DNA of 64,000 nt from Campylobacter concisus (GTDB lineage: Bacteria; Campylobacterota; Campylobacteria; Campylobacterales; Campylobacteraceae): assembly GCF_015230015.1 (NCBI RefSeq), contig NZ_JAAKZC010000001.1:62001-126000 (forward strand), read 5' to 3'. The notes under the pieces were generated by a model. That model was not told the origin of the DNA, ran no database searches, and worked only from the letters and a program-made list of their open reading frames with translations. Of this stretch, positions 19,433 to 30,222 are shown piece after piece; the first letter of the stretch is position 1; each line of letters starts with the position of its first letter. The translations under genes and the position numbers were made by a program.

Positions 19433-20122
19433 TTATAGTGTTCTCATAAATTCGGTGCTATAAATTCCCTCGATGCGTCTTTTCATATCATCATGCCAGC
19501 TATTTGTAATAGTGGTGAGGGCGTTAAATTTCTCTAGTAAATTTAAATTTTCACTTGGTGCGTAAAATAGCCTATTTATCTCTAAAATGCTCATATGAAC
19601 TGGGTCATTTTCTACAACCTCTATCACGTCGCCTGCTTTGCACGAGCCTGGCGTAAGAACACGGTAGTACCAGCCAGTAAGGCCTGTTTCAAAGATTTGA
19701 GTGGCTAAATTTTCCTTGCCCCATCTTTTTGAGAGCTTAAAGCATGGCTTTCTAGGCTGTGAGACTTGAAGCACGAGCGAGCCTATCTTGTGGATATCAC
19801 CCACGCAGACGCTACTCTCATCAAGCCCATCAACGCATAAATTCTCTCCCATCGCCCCATAAGCCATATTTTTTAATCCTAAAAATTTCTCCCACTCGGC
19901 GTAGTTTGCAAATGAATTTGCAAAGACTGCTTTTTCAGGGCCGCCGTGATGCTTCGTATCAGCGACGCTATCACCCTCAAAACCAAGCTCATTTGCGAAA
20001 ATTTCGCCATTTTGAGCTACTTTAAAAATAGCTGAGCTCCAAGGTAAATTTAGCTTATCAGTCGCATTTTGCGAGCCGTAGTTTTTCACATCTCCTATTA
20101 GTAAAGCTTTTAGTGTTGCCAT
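19433..20122 (-). CDS. MOSC-domain protein (YiiM-like)
   Basis: 229 residues. The MOSC core includes GFEGDSVADTKHHGGPEKAV and GENLCVDGLDES, and a conserved Cys is present in QPRKPCFKLSKRWG. YiiM proteins are molybdenum-cofactor enzymes that reduce N-hydroxylated compounds. It lies just downstream of ruvC on the same strand and may be read with it (16-base gap). The fold is clear; the substrate is not known here. Confidence 0.85.
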   Translation of the reverse strand: MATLKALLIGDVKNYGSQNATDKLNLPWSSAIFKVAQNGEIFANELGFEGDSVADTKHHGGPEKAVFANSFANYAEWEKFLGLKNMAYGAMGENLCVDGLDESSVCVGDIHKIGSLVLQVSQPRKPCFKLSKRWGKENLATQIFETGLTGWYYRVLTPGSCKAGDVIEVVENDPVHMSILEINRLFYAPSENLNLLEKFNALTTITNSWHDDMKRRIEGIYSTEFMRTL

Positions 20123-20138
20123 ATTTTTCCTATCAAAT

Positions 20139-20612
20139 TTAGTTTATTCTTAAATTATTCGCGTGAGTTAGCGCGATCGCGATAGCATCGGTGATGTCAA
20201 GGGGTTTTATCTCTTTGTTTATGCCTAAAATTTTCTTCACCATAAATGCCACTTGCTCTTTGTCAGCCTTTGCCTTGCCAGTGACCGTTTTTTTCACCTG
20301 AAGCGGCGTATATTCGGCAAAATCCCCATGAAGCTGCAAAATTTTAAGACTAAGCGCCCCGCGAAACTGAGCTAGCTTTAAGACCGTTTTTGGGTTATAA
20401 GCAAAGAAGATGTCCTCTATCGCGACCTCGTCAAATTTATGATTTTTAAAGATGAGATCAAGCCCCTCGCAAAGCTCTGTTATTTGGTATTGAAGCGTGT
20501 TTGGCTTTATCTTTATAAGCCCAGCTTCAAGAAGAGTAGTTTTAAATTTACTCTTTTCAAGTATCGCGTAACCGCAATTTTTCGTGCCTGGATCGATTCC
20601 TAAAATTTTCAT
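20139..20612 (-). CDS. ruvC: Holliday-junction resolvase RuvC
   Basis: 157 residues. The acidic catalytic residues are seen in [10 protein letters not shown] (D7), AIEDIFF and the C-terminal [13 protein letters not shown]. It cuts four-way junctions after RuvAB migration. ATG 20612 is preferred over an adjacent GTG at 20615. It is divergent from dnaA across the upstream origin boxes, the usual ruvC-dnaA arrangement in related genera. Confidence 0.95.
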   Translation of the reverse strand: MKILGIDPGTKNCGYAILEKSKFKTTLLEAGLIKIKPNTLQYQITELCEGLDLIFKNHKFDEVAIEDIFFAYNPKTVLKLAQFRGALSLKILQLHGDFAEYTPLQVKKTVTGKAKADKEQVAFMVKKILGINKEIKPLDITDAIAIALTHANNLRIN

Positions 20613-20628
20613 CACAATCTTTTCAATA

Positions 20629-20660
20629 CTTTTTCACGACTTTTTCACGCCGTGAAAAAG
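20629..20660. other. oriC1-like DnaA-box cluster upstream of dnaA
   Basis: Three TTTTTCACG motifs within about 30 bases: two on the plus strand (about 20630-20638 and 20641-20649) and one on the minus strand at 20651-20659, the last two forming an inverted repeat. Epsilonproteobacterial DnaA boxes share a TTCAC core. The spot between ruvC and dnaA matches the upstream half of bipartite origins described for Helicobacter, Wolinella and Sulfurimonas. The same boxes could autoregulate dnaA. Function is inferred. Confidence 0.65.
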
Positions 20661-20740
20661 TTTGTCGGAGTTTAACAAAGGTTTTATTAAATTTAAGATA
20701 AAATCGCTAATAAAATTAATTACTTCAAAAGGGTTTAAAT

Positions 20741-22051
20741 TTGCTAGCAGACGAGATTTTAGAGCTTTTACAGACAAAAATATCCGCTAATGAATTTGAC
20801 TGCTACATTAAACAATTAAAATTTAACGAAAAGGCTTCAAACGAAGATTTTATAGTTTTTAACGCCACGAGTGAGTTGATGGCTAAATTTATAAAAACTA
20901 GATATGCAGAAAAGATCGCCTACCTTTACGAAGTAAAAACCGGCAAAAAGCCAGAAGTCGAGATAACTAGCCAAACAAAGCTAAAAAATATAAAGCAAAA
21001 CCAAGTAAATGTAAAGCAGATCAAGGCACAAAGCAGCATTTTAAACCCTGGATATACATTTGAAAATTTTGTCTGCGGCGACTCAAATCAGTTTGCATTT
21101 TTAAACGCAAAGGCAGTTGCAGACAAGCCTGGAGTGCTTTACAACCCACTTTTTATCTATGGCACAACTGGCCTTGGTAAGACACACCTGCTTCAATCAG
21201 TTGGCAACTACTGCCTAGATCAAGGCAAAGTCGTTATCTGCGTGACGAGCGATCAGTTTATGATTGATTTTACCACGCATCTAAATAGCCACTCGATGAC
21301 TAAATTTCGTGAAAAGTACCGAAACTGCGACGTTTTACTAATAGACGACGTACAATTTCTAGGTAAAACCGATAAAATTCAAGAGGAGTTTTTCAACACC
21401 TTTAACGAGCTCATCGCCAAAAAAGGTCAGATCGTCATGACCTCAGACCGCCCAGCAAAGATACTAAAAGGCTTTGATGAGAGGCTAAAGTCTAGGTTTG
21501 AACAAAGCATAATGGCTGATATCACGCCGCCTGAGCTTGATACAAAGATAGCTATCATCATCAAAAAATGTGAATTTGACAAAATTTATCTAAACAAAGA
21601 AGTAATCGACTACATCGCTACAAATATGGGCGATAATATCCGTGAGATCGAGGGCGCTATCATAAATTTAAACGCCTATGCAAGTTTGATGAGAGTTGAG
21701 ATAACGCTTGAATTTGCTAAAAACACACTAAAAGATCTCATCAAAGAGAAGCATGAAAATATAAATTTAGAGACCATTATAGAGATCGTGAGCAAAGAGC
21801 TAAACATCAAGCCAAGCGACATAAAAAGCAAGTCAAGAGTGCAAAACATCGTCGAGGCTAGACGTATCATCATCTACCTTGCGAAGATGCTTACAACAAA
21901 TTCAATGCCACAAATCGCAAACTATTTTGGTATGAAAGACCATAGCGCCGTTAGTCACAACATAAAAAAGATAAACGAGCTCATGGAGAGCAACGAAATT
22001 TTCAACCTCAGAGTGACTGAGATAAAGAACAAAATTTTAACAAAAGGATAA
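20741..22051 (+). CDS. dnaA: Replication initiator DnaA
   Basis: 436 residues. Domain I at about 1-75, a linker, the AAA+ domain with Walker A GTTGLGKTHL (about residues 145-154) and Walker B LLIDDVQFL, and the C-terminal DNA-binding domain with the signature KDHSAVSHNIKKI. It binds DnaA boxes and opens oriC. The start is TTG, with AAAAGGG upstream. Box clusters flank it on both sides. Confidence 0.97.
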   Translation: MLADEILELLQTKISANEFDCYIKQLKFNEKASNEDFIVFNATSELMAKFIKTRYAEKIAYLYEVKTGKKPEVEITSQTKLKNIKQNQVNVKQIKAQSSILNPGYTFENFVCGDSNQFAFLNAKAVADKPGVLYNPLFIYGTTGLGKTHLLQSVGNYCLDQGKVVICVTSDQFMIDFTTHLNSHSMTKFREKYRNCDVLLIDDVQFLGKTDKIQEEFFNTFNELIAKKGQIVMTSDRPAKILKGFDERLKSRFEQSIMADITPPELDTKIAIIIKKCEFDKIYLNKEVIDYIATNMGDNIREIEGAIINLNAYASLMRVEITLEFAKNTLKDLIKEKHENINLETIIEIVSKELNIKPSDIKSKSRVQNIVEARRIIIYLAKMLTTNSMPQIANYFGMKDHSAVSHNIKKINELMESNEIFNLRVTEIKNKILTKG

Positions 22052-22204
22052 AAACAGAATGAAATTCGTGAATAAATGTGAAGAAATGAAAAATTCTTTT
22101 CACATTTTAAATAACGATGCTGGCGTGAGAAAAGATGGTTTTCACACTTTCACGCTACCAACTAATACAACAAAAAGAAAATTAAAAATAAGAGGGAGTA
22201 TTTA
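22052..22204. other. oriC2-like region between dnaA and dnaN
   Basis: A 153-base gap rich in TTCAC-type boxes: GTGAATAAA (reverse of TTTATTCAC) at about 22068-22076, TGTGAAGAAA at 22078-22087, TTTTCACA at 22097-22104, TTTTCACA at 22139-22146 and CTTTCACG at 22147-22154. They are followed by an AT- and A-rich stretch to 22198 that could be the unwinding element. Position and content match the downstream half of epsilonproteobacterial origins. No box was tested. Confidence 0.7.
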
Positions 22205-23272
22205 ATGAAGGTTTTAATAAACAAAAACATGCTTGAGAGCATAGTAACAAACACTAATCCATATCTCGAAAAAAGAGATCTTAGTGCTATAACTTCTCAC
22301 ATCTATATCTCTGCAAAAGATGGAGTTTTAAACATAAAAGCAACTGATCACGAGATAGGACTAGCATATAAACTAAGCAACGCAAAGATCGTTGATGAAG
22401 GCTATGCGACTGCAAATGGTAAAAAGCTACTTGACATCATAAAAAGCCTAAAAGATGAAGAGGTAATGCTTGAAACTGTTAATAACTATCTTTACATCAA
22501 ACAAAAAAACTCAAAATACAAACTTCCAATGTATAAATTTGAAGACTTCCCAGAGTTTCCAACGATAGAAGGCAAGGCTAAATTTGACATAGACGCCATA
22601 ATGCTAGGCAGAAGCTTAAAGAAAATTTTACCTTGCATCGATAGCAACAACCCTAAATTTGAGCTAAACGGCGCCTTACTAGATATAAAACAAAACTATA
22701 TAAATATAGTAGGTACCGATACAAAAAGGCTAGCTGTATTTAAATTTGCAAATGAAGCGAGCAATGAGTTTTCACTGATCATCCCTAAAAAAGCGATAAA
22801 TGAAATTCAAAAGCTATTTTTTGACAAGATAGAAATTTACTATGATGAAAACGTCCTAATCGCTCAAAGCCAAAATTTTGAGTTTTTCACAAAACTGATA
22901 AATGGCAAATTCCCTGATTATGAGCGTGTTATACCAAAAGATATCGCTATAAGATTTGAGCTAAGCAGAGATAAGATGGTTGAAGGCATCAAAACTATCT
23001 CAATGCTAAGCGATCAGATGAAGATAACTTTTTCAAAAGAGAGCATAACATTTGAGAGCATCATAGAGGACAACTCTGAGGCAAAAACGATGATAGAGTT
23101 TCAAACAGGACTTGAAGAAGATATCAGTATAAATGTAAAAAATAGAAATTTAATAGACTTCTTACAAAGCATAGAAGATGAGAAATTTGAGTTTGGATTT
23201 AAAGATAAAAATTTACCTTTCGTTGTTAGCTCAAAAGAGCTTCTAACGGTTATAAGTCCATTAAATATATAA
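22205..23272 (+). CDS. dnaN: DNA polymerase III beta sliding clamp
   Basis: 355 residues, the usual length for three repeated clamp domains. Motifs include KATDHEIGLAY, NGALLDIK, VGTDTKRLAVF and the ending VVSSKELLTVISPLNI. The clamp ring tethers polymerase to DNA. GAGGGAG precedes the ATG. It lies directly downstream of the second origin half. Confidence 0.96.
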   Translation: MKVLINKNMLESIVTNTNPYLEKRDLSAITSHIYISAKDGVLNIKATDHEIGLAYKLSNAKIVDEGYATANGKKLLDIIKSLKDEEVMLETVNNYLYIKQKNSKYKLPMYKFEDFPEFPTIEGKAKFDIDAIMLGRSLKKILPCIDSNNPKFELNGALLDIKQNYINIVGTDTKRLAVFKFANEASNEFSLIIPKKAINEIQKLFFDKIEIYYDENVLIAQSQNFEFFTKLINGKFPDYERVIPKDIAIRFELSRDKMVEGIKTISMLSDQMKITFSKESITFESIIEDNSEAKTMIEFQTGLEEDISINVKNRNLIDFLQSIEDEKFEFGFKDKNLPFVVSSKELLTVISPLNI

Positions 23273-23277
23273 GTTAA

Positions 23278-25599
<2,322 letters not shown>

Positions 25600-25652
25600 A
25601 AGGTGATCAAATTTAAATTTGACCTGGTTAGTAAAAATATAAAGGATAAAGA

Positions 25653-26312
25653 ATGAGCGAAGAGCTAGAGATAGAGATGAAATACGGCGAGAAAATTTTG
25701 AAAGAATTTGACGTAGAGAGTGACCTTGAGGTCTGGGAAAATAAACAAACAAGGGACTATGTCATAAAGATCACTCTGCCTGAGTTTTGTTGCCTTTGCC
25801 CTCGCTCTGGTTATCCTGACTTTGCGACCATATACCTTGAGTATATCCCAAACAAGCTAGTTGTAGAGCTAAAAGCGATAAAGCTTTATATAAATAGCTT
25901 TATGAACCGCAACATCAGCCACGAAGATAGTATAAATGAAATTTACTCTGTTTTAGAGAAAAAGCTTGAGCCTAAATTTATGAAGATAGTTGGCGACTTT
26001 AACCCACGTGGAAATGTCCATACGGTTATCGAGATCAGCTCTGATCTAGTAGTGAAAAAGCCAGTTGAGGAGAAAGAATTTACTCCAAGAACTAGAGAGA
26101 GAAGTAGCTTTGGTGATAAGCCACGTGAAAGACGTAGCACGAGCGATCGTGGCAGTAGCAGGGGCAGCAGTAGGGCTGGTGGCAGCAGAGGTGGCAGAGA
26201 TGATAAATTTAAAAAAGATGACAAACCAAGAAGAAGCTCAAACAAAGAGGGCTTTAGAAAGATAAGCTACGCAGATGATAAGAAGCCAAAAGTAGTCAAA
26301 AAGGATAAATAA
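25653..26312 (+). CDS. queF: preQ1 synthase QueF (NADPH-dependent 7-cyano-7-deazaguanine reductase) with a basic C-terminal tail
   Basis: 219 residues. The first 130 or so form the short-type QueF: catalytic Cys region FCCLCPRSGYPDFATI, and the QueF motif as VELKAIKLYINSF. It reduces preQ0 to preQ1 for queuosine in tRNA. The family normally ends at about 125-150 residues. Here about 85 more follow, rich in Arg, Ser, Gly, Lys and Asp, with SRGSS and GGSRGG runs (about 135-219). The tail looks disordered and nucleic-acid-binding. The stop overlaps the next start (TAATG). Confidence 0.93.
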   Translation: MSEELEIEMKYGEKILKEFDVESDLEVWENKQTRDYVIKITLPEFCCLCPRSGYPDFATIYLEYIPNKLVVELKAIKLYINSFMNRNISHEDSINEIYSVLEKKLEPKFMKIVGDFNPRGNVHTVIEISSDLVVKKPVEEKEFTPRTRERSSFGDKPRERRSTSDRGSSRGSSRAGGSRGGRDDKFKKDDKPRRSSNKEGFRKISYADDKKPKVVKKDK

Positions 26313-27547
26313 TGATAAGTGCTAAGCTTATAGAACATATCTTTAAAGCAGCATCTATATCACGTTGGAACGACTATCCAAAGATGACAAATTTAGTCGA
26401 GCTTGACAAGCAGGCTCATAAATTTATCATCGCTTATTTCATAGCAAAACAAGAGCAAAATGTCGACATGAACTACATCATCGAGGCTGGAATTTTTGAG
26501 TTTTTAAGCAGGGTCGTAGTCACAGACATACGCCCTGACGTCTTTCATCACATTCAAAAGACAAAAAAAGAGCAGATAAATAGCTGGGTTTTAAGTAACC
26601 TTGAGACGCTCATCTCAGATATCGAAGGTGGCGAGTTTTTGGAGAGGTTTAAAAACCACTATAAAAACGACAAAAGCCACGAAAAAGAGCGCCTCATCTT
26701 AAAAGCAGCCAGCTATCTTGCCACGAGGTGGGAATTTTCTATCGTCTATCAAACGAGCCAGTTTTTAAGCGATATCGACGAGCTTAAGGCGAAGGTTGAG
26801 GAGGAGATGGAGGATTATTACGAGCTAATCGGCGTTAGAAAGATCGCTATGAATCAAAAATTAGCTCGCCTTGTTGATCTGAGTGGCAGGCTAAGGTTTC
26901 AAAAGCGTTGGGCACAAACGCCTCGTATCCCTGAAACTGCGGTCTTAGGACATATGCTAGTTGTTGCGATACTTAGCTACTTTTACTCACTAAAAGCAAA
27001 AGCTTGTAAAAAACGCCTAGAAAATAACTTCTTTTGCGCACTATTTCACGACCTGCCAGAGAGCCTCACACGCGACATCATTAGCCCTGTAAAATACGGC
27101 GTAAAGGGGCTAAATGAGATCATCAGCGAGTATGAGATGAGGCTTATTGATGAGAGGATTTTGCCATTTGTGCCTGAAAAGATCAGAGATGAGTTTAGCT
27201 ACATCCTTGGTATTAGAAAAGATGGCGAGAAATTTATCAAAGATGAGTTTGAAAATAGAACATTCGAGCGCAAGATCATCTGCCACGAAGGGACTATGGA
27301 GAACGTAAATGAGGATAAATTTAACCCAATAGACGGCAAAGCGTTAAAATACTGCGACAAGCTCTCAGCCTACATCGAAGCTGGAATTTCCATAAGCTAC
27401 GGTGTCAAGTCTAAAGAGCTAACTGACGGCTTTAATAATATGTATAAATTTTTTAGTGAAAAACCTAAGATCGACGGAGTGGATTTTTTAGAAATTTGCG
27501 ATGATTTTAATGAACATTTTGGTTTAGAAAGACCCCCTCTCAGATAA
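26312..27547 (+). CDS. YfbR-like HD-domain phosphohydrolase
   Basis: 411 residues. The HD core lies at about 205-360: GHMLVVA supplies the first His, ALFHDLPESLTRDIISPVKYG the HD pair and the YfbR-type E-LTxD-xPVKY pattern, and YCDKLSAYIEAG the last Asp. E. coli YfbR removes phosphate from deoxynucleoside monophosphates. This protein is twice as long, with an extra N-terminal half (about 1-195) that I do not recognise. It overlaps queF by one base, so it is co-translated. Confidence 0.78.
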   Translation: MISAKLIEHIFKAASISRWNDYPKMTNLVELDKQAHKFIIAYFIAKQEQNVDMNYIIEAGIFEFLSRVVVTDIRPDVFHHIQKTKKEQINSWVLSNLETLISDIEGGEFLERFKNHYKNDKSHEKERLILKAASYLATRWEFSIVYQTSQFLSDIDELKAKVEEEMEDYYELIGVRKIAMNQKLARLVDLSGRLRFQKRWAQTPRIPETAVLGHMLVVAILSYFYSLKAKACKKRLENNFFCALFHDLPESLTRDIISPVKYGVKGLNEIISEYEMRLIDERILPFVPEKIRDEFSYILGIRKDGEKFIKDEFENRTFERKIICHEGTMENVNEDKFNPIDGKALKYCDKLSAYIEAGISISYGVKSKELTDGFNNMYKFFSEKPKIDGVDFLEICDDFNEHFGLERPPLR

Positions 27548-27559
27548 CTGCGGCACACA

Positions 27560-27655
27560 CTTAATACAAGTGCTCTGCTGTGTTCCCACCCTGAAGCGGT
27601 GCTCATAAAAAGCATTGCACAGGTCTAAGAAGGAGCTTCGCAATCATACAAAAAC
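27560..27655 (+). ncRNA. Possible structured RNA; SRP (4.5S) RNA is one candidate
   Basis: A GC-richer island in AT-rich surroundings after the HD gene. Pairing segments are seen: CTGTG with CACAG, GTGC with GCAC, and GAAGC with GCTTC. The segments GAAGCGGTGCTC, CACAGGTC and GAAGGAGC recall parts of small bacterial SRP RNAs (GGTC, GGAAGGAAGC). The exact GGAA tetraloop and GCAGC half of domain IV are not clearly present, so the identity is open. No open reading frame explains it. Confidence 0.42.
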
Positions 27656-27744
27656 TATACTTAAATTTAGTTTTATAGTTACATTTTTAAAAATTTAGCT
27701 TTAAAAGTATATAATCTCGCATAAATTTCACCAAAAGTAGGGCA

Positions 27745-28179
27745 ATGTCAGGAAAGATCAAACTTCGTTTTTTATCGGCCTTTAGGGATTTTTTCATCTA
27801 TCATCACAAGTCTTTAGAGTTTCGTGCCAAAATTTTTGCCGCAATGATCTCGGCTAAATTTGACCCAGACGAGGATGATTTTTGCGTTTTAAACGACATC
27901 GTAAGTGAAATTTATGAAAACGATCAGACTAGAAAAGACTTCTTAATCCAAACCGTTAGAGAGTATGTCGCAAGGGCCAAAAGAAACGACAGGATCACGC
28001 TTGACACGCTTCTTTTAAGCATAGATAAAGATATGAAAGATCACAAAAGATACGCTAAAAAGATAGACTTTTCGCACCTTCGCCGCTTGATGAGTGGCTG
28101 CGAGGAGGAAATTTTAGTACAGCAAAGAGTCTATGAGTTTTTGATAAACGAGGTTAAACTCTACTCACAAAGCGCTTAA
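27745..28179 (+). CDS. Conserved-looking hypothetical protein
   Basis: 144 residues, mostly helical and charged, with no signal peptide or membrane segment. The pattern FRDFFIYHHKSLEFRAKIFAAMISAKF at the start and FSHLRRLMSGCEEEILVQQRVYEFL near the end suggests an all-helical cytoplasmic protein of the TerB-like or tellurite-resistance type seen in this phylum, but I cannot confirm any family. It has its own AT-rich upstream region. Confidence 0.6.
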   Translation: MSGKIKLRFLSAFRDFFIYHHKSLEFRAKIFAAMISAKFDPDEDDFCVLNDIVSEIYENDQTRKDFLIQTVREYVARAKRNDRITLDTLLLSIDKDMKDHKRYAKKIDFSHLRRLMSGCEEEILVQQRVYEFLINEVKLYSQSA

Positions 28180-28514
28180 ATTTCACCATAAATTTAATCA
28201 AATTTTTTTCTAAGATAGTAAAGTAAAAATAACAATACTTCATCAGCTAAATTTACATTGAAAAAGGTACATTATCTTGCGATAAAGCGACTGAAATTTT
28301 ATATTTATACTTTGTATAAATTTTAAAAAGCAGGATTTTACAAAGATAAAAAGTAATAAGCGCATAGATTAGTTAATTTATGATGAGTAATATGGGATTG
28401 TAGCTTCTTGCTACCTGGCAAAGGACAAGTGCCTAAAAAAGACTATATTTATTAGGTTATAAAAGAGATAAAGCTAGGCAAAAACCGCCTACTTTGGCAC
28501 AGAGCAAAGTAAAT
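28180..28514. other. Gene-free gap (335 bases) with two small hairpins
   Basis: AT-rich DNA with no gene I can support. At about 28398-28437 lie two consecutive small hairpins, GTAGC/GCTAC and GGCA/TGCC. Plus-strand reading after them gives a broken coding-like run (LLPGKGQVPKKDYIY, stop, VIKEIKLGKNRLLWHR), so a decayed gene end is as likely as a small RNA. Confidence 0.4.
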
Positions 28515-28934
28515 TTAAGCTACTTTTTGCACGGCGGCTGAATGGGTGATGATGTCGTGTAAATTTAGCTTGTCTTTTCTAAAAAAACAAAGGCAAAGTC
28601 CGATGATGCTAAAGCCTGCAAATGCAAAGCAAATTTGGCGCAAGATCGCGTGAAAAAGGCCTAGTTTTTTGCCAGTTTGTAAATTTATGAGATAAATTTC
28701 TTGCGCTTTGTAGCCTGGAGTTTGCGCCTTTATGCTAAAAAATAGACACATTATAAATGAAATGAGGCTATTTACGCCAAAGATCGCAAGCTGGTTTTGC
28801 AAAAACGCCTCTTTGCCGTCAAGCAAAAGGTAAGTCGTGGCGTAAAGTATCGGCATACCGATGATAAAAAGATCGATGATAAAGGCCTTTACTCTAGCCC
28901 AGATCGGTGCGATTTTTGCCTTTTGTTTTGCCAA
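28515..28934 (-). CDS. RDD-family membrane protein
   Basis: 139 residues with three likely membrane helices (about 15-38, 52-70 and 92-118). The RDD pattern is seen as RVKAFIIDLFIIG, then TPGYKAQEIYLIN and DIITHSAAV. The function of RDD proteins is mostly unknown, with roles proposed in transport and ion balance. It follows the small 28936 gene and purM on the minus strand with almost no gaps, so the three form an operon. Confidence 0.8.
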   Translation of the reverse strand: MAKQKAKIAPIWARVKAFIIDLFIIGMPILYATTYLLLDGKEAFLQNQLAIFGVNSLISFIMCLFFSIKAQTPGYKAQEIYLINLQTGKKLGLFHAILRQICFAFAGFSIIGLCLCFFRKDKLNLHDIITHSAAVQKVA

Positions 28935-28935
28935 G

Positions 28936-29160
28936 TTACTTTCCTGTGTTTATGTAGATACGGCTAAATTTTTCGCCGTTGTCTTTCATGATAGGCAGCA
29001 CGCCTGATCCTCGTGAGACCTCGCACCAGTGGTTATAAAGATCAAGCTTTTTAATATCACTCTCTAGCACGCCAAATATACCTAAAAACTGATAGACGCT
29101 AAGGTTAAAAAAGCTCTTATTTTTGGTTTTTAGCAGGCGTTTTAAGCTAAATTCTTGCAT
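28936..29160 (-). CDS. Small hypothetical protein between purM and the RDD gene
   Basis: 74 residues from an ATG that shares one base with the purM stop (TGATG), a strong sign of translational coupling. A basic, aromatic-rich start (FSLKRLLKTKNKSFFNLS) is followed by a soluble helical part. Only one base separates it from the RDD gene. I recognise no family. Confidence 0.62.
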   Translation of the reverse strand: MQEFSLKRLLKTKNKSFFNLSVYQFLGIFGVLESDIKKLDLYNHWCEVSRGSGVLPIMKDNGEKFSRIYINTGK

Positions 29161-30143
29161 CAAACTAGCTCAACGCCCTTGCCACTTACCACTTCGCCGA
29201 TCACGTAGCCATCGCTATTTGCTAGGACTGCATCAACGTTTTCTTTAGGCACAACAAGGATCATGCCAACGCCCATATTAAATGTTCTCATCATCTCGCT
29301 ATTTTCTACTTTTTGCGCTATGATTTTAAAAATTTCAGGCGTTTTTACAGCGCTTTTTTGTACCTTTGCACCAAGTCCAGCAGGGAAAACTCGAGGCAAA
29401 TTTTCAACTATGCCGCCACCCGTTATATGCGCCATCGCTGTGGTCTTATCTTTTAATCTTAAAAAGTCGCTCACGTAAATTCTAGTTGGCTCAAGAAGCA
29501 CGTCGATGAGCGCTCTATCGCCCACTTTTTCATCAAATTTAAGTCCAAGCTCGCTTACTACTTTTCTTGCAAGAGAGAAGCCATTTGAGTGCAGGCCGCT
29601 GCTTGGAAGTGCGACTAAAACGTCGCTTGCTTTTACAAATTTACTCCTATCGATCTCGTCAGCCTCAGCGATACCCACGGCAAATCCGGCAAGGTCAAAG
29701 TCACCCTTTTCATACATCGACGGCATCTCGGCTGTCTCACCGCCTATCAGCGCACACTGCGCCTTTTTGCAGCCATTTGCTATGCTTTTTACCACCTCTT
29801 TGGCACTCTCTATCTCAAGCTTTGCAGTCGCATAGTAGTCGAGGAAAAAGAGCGGTGTGGCGAAGTTGCAGATGAGGTCATTTACGCACATAGCGACTAG
29901 ATCCTCGCCCACGCCATCAAATTTCTTAGCGTCGATAGCTAGGCGAAGCTTCGTGCCAACGCCGTCTGTGGCACCCAAAATGGCTGGATTTTTATATCCG
30001 CTTGGCAGTCTGACCGCACCTGAAAATGATCCGATGCCGCCTATGACGTTTGGTGTTTGCGTAGATTTTACGAAAGGCTTGATCGCCTCAACAAAGCTAT
30101 TTCCAGCATCTATATCGACTCCGGCATCTTTATAACTTATCAT
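29160..30143 (-). CDS. purM: Phosphoribosylformylglycinamidine cyclo-ligase (AIR synthetase)
   Basis: 327 residues. It closes the imidazole ring of AIR in purine synthesis, using ATP. Motifs: GVGTKLRLAID, VNDLICNFATPLFFLDYYA, IGGETAEMPSMY and MAHITGGGIVENLPRVFP. The length is typical. It is divergent from coaE and leads the purM-28936-RDD unit. Confidence 0.95.
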   Translation of the reverse strand: MISYKDAGVDIDAGNSFVEAIKPFVKSTQTPNVIGGIGSFSGAVRLPSGYKNPAILGATDGVGTKLRLAIDAKKFDGVGEDLVAMCVNDLICNFATPLFFLDYYATAKLEIESAKEVVKSIANGCKKAQCALIGGETAEMPSMYEKGDFDLAGFAVGIAEADEIDRSKFVKASDVLVALPSSGLHSNGFSLARKVVSELGLKFDEKVGDRALIDVLLEPTRIYVSDFLRLKDKTTAMAHITGGGIVENLPRVFPAGLGAKVQKSAVKTPEIFKIIAQKVENSEMMRTFNMGVGMILVVPKENVDAVLANSDGYVIGEVVSGKGVELV

Positions 30144-30222
30144 TTTCGCCCTTTTGGTTATTTTTTAAAACTTTAGCCAAAAGTTGCTAAAATTGTTATC
30201 AATTTTCAAAAATGGAGCGACT

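Noticed and set aside
25600-25652. preQ1 riboswitch before queF
   Set aside because: The gap has a palindrome of AAATTT type but no preQ1-I core (a C/G-rich hairpin followed by an A-rich tail pairing into it) that I could find.
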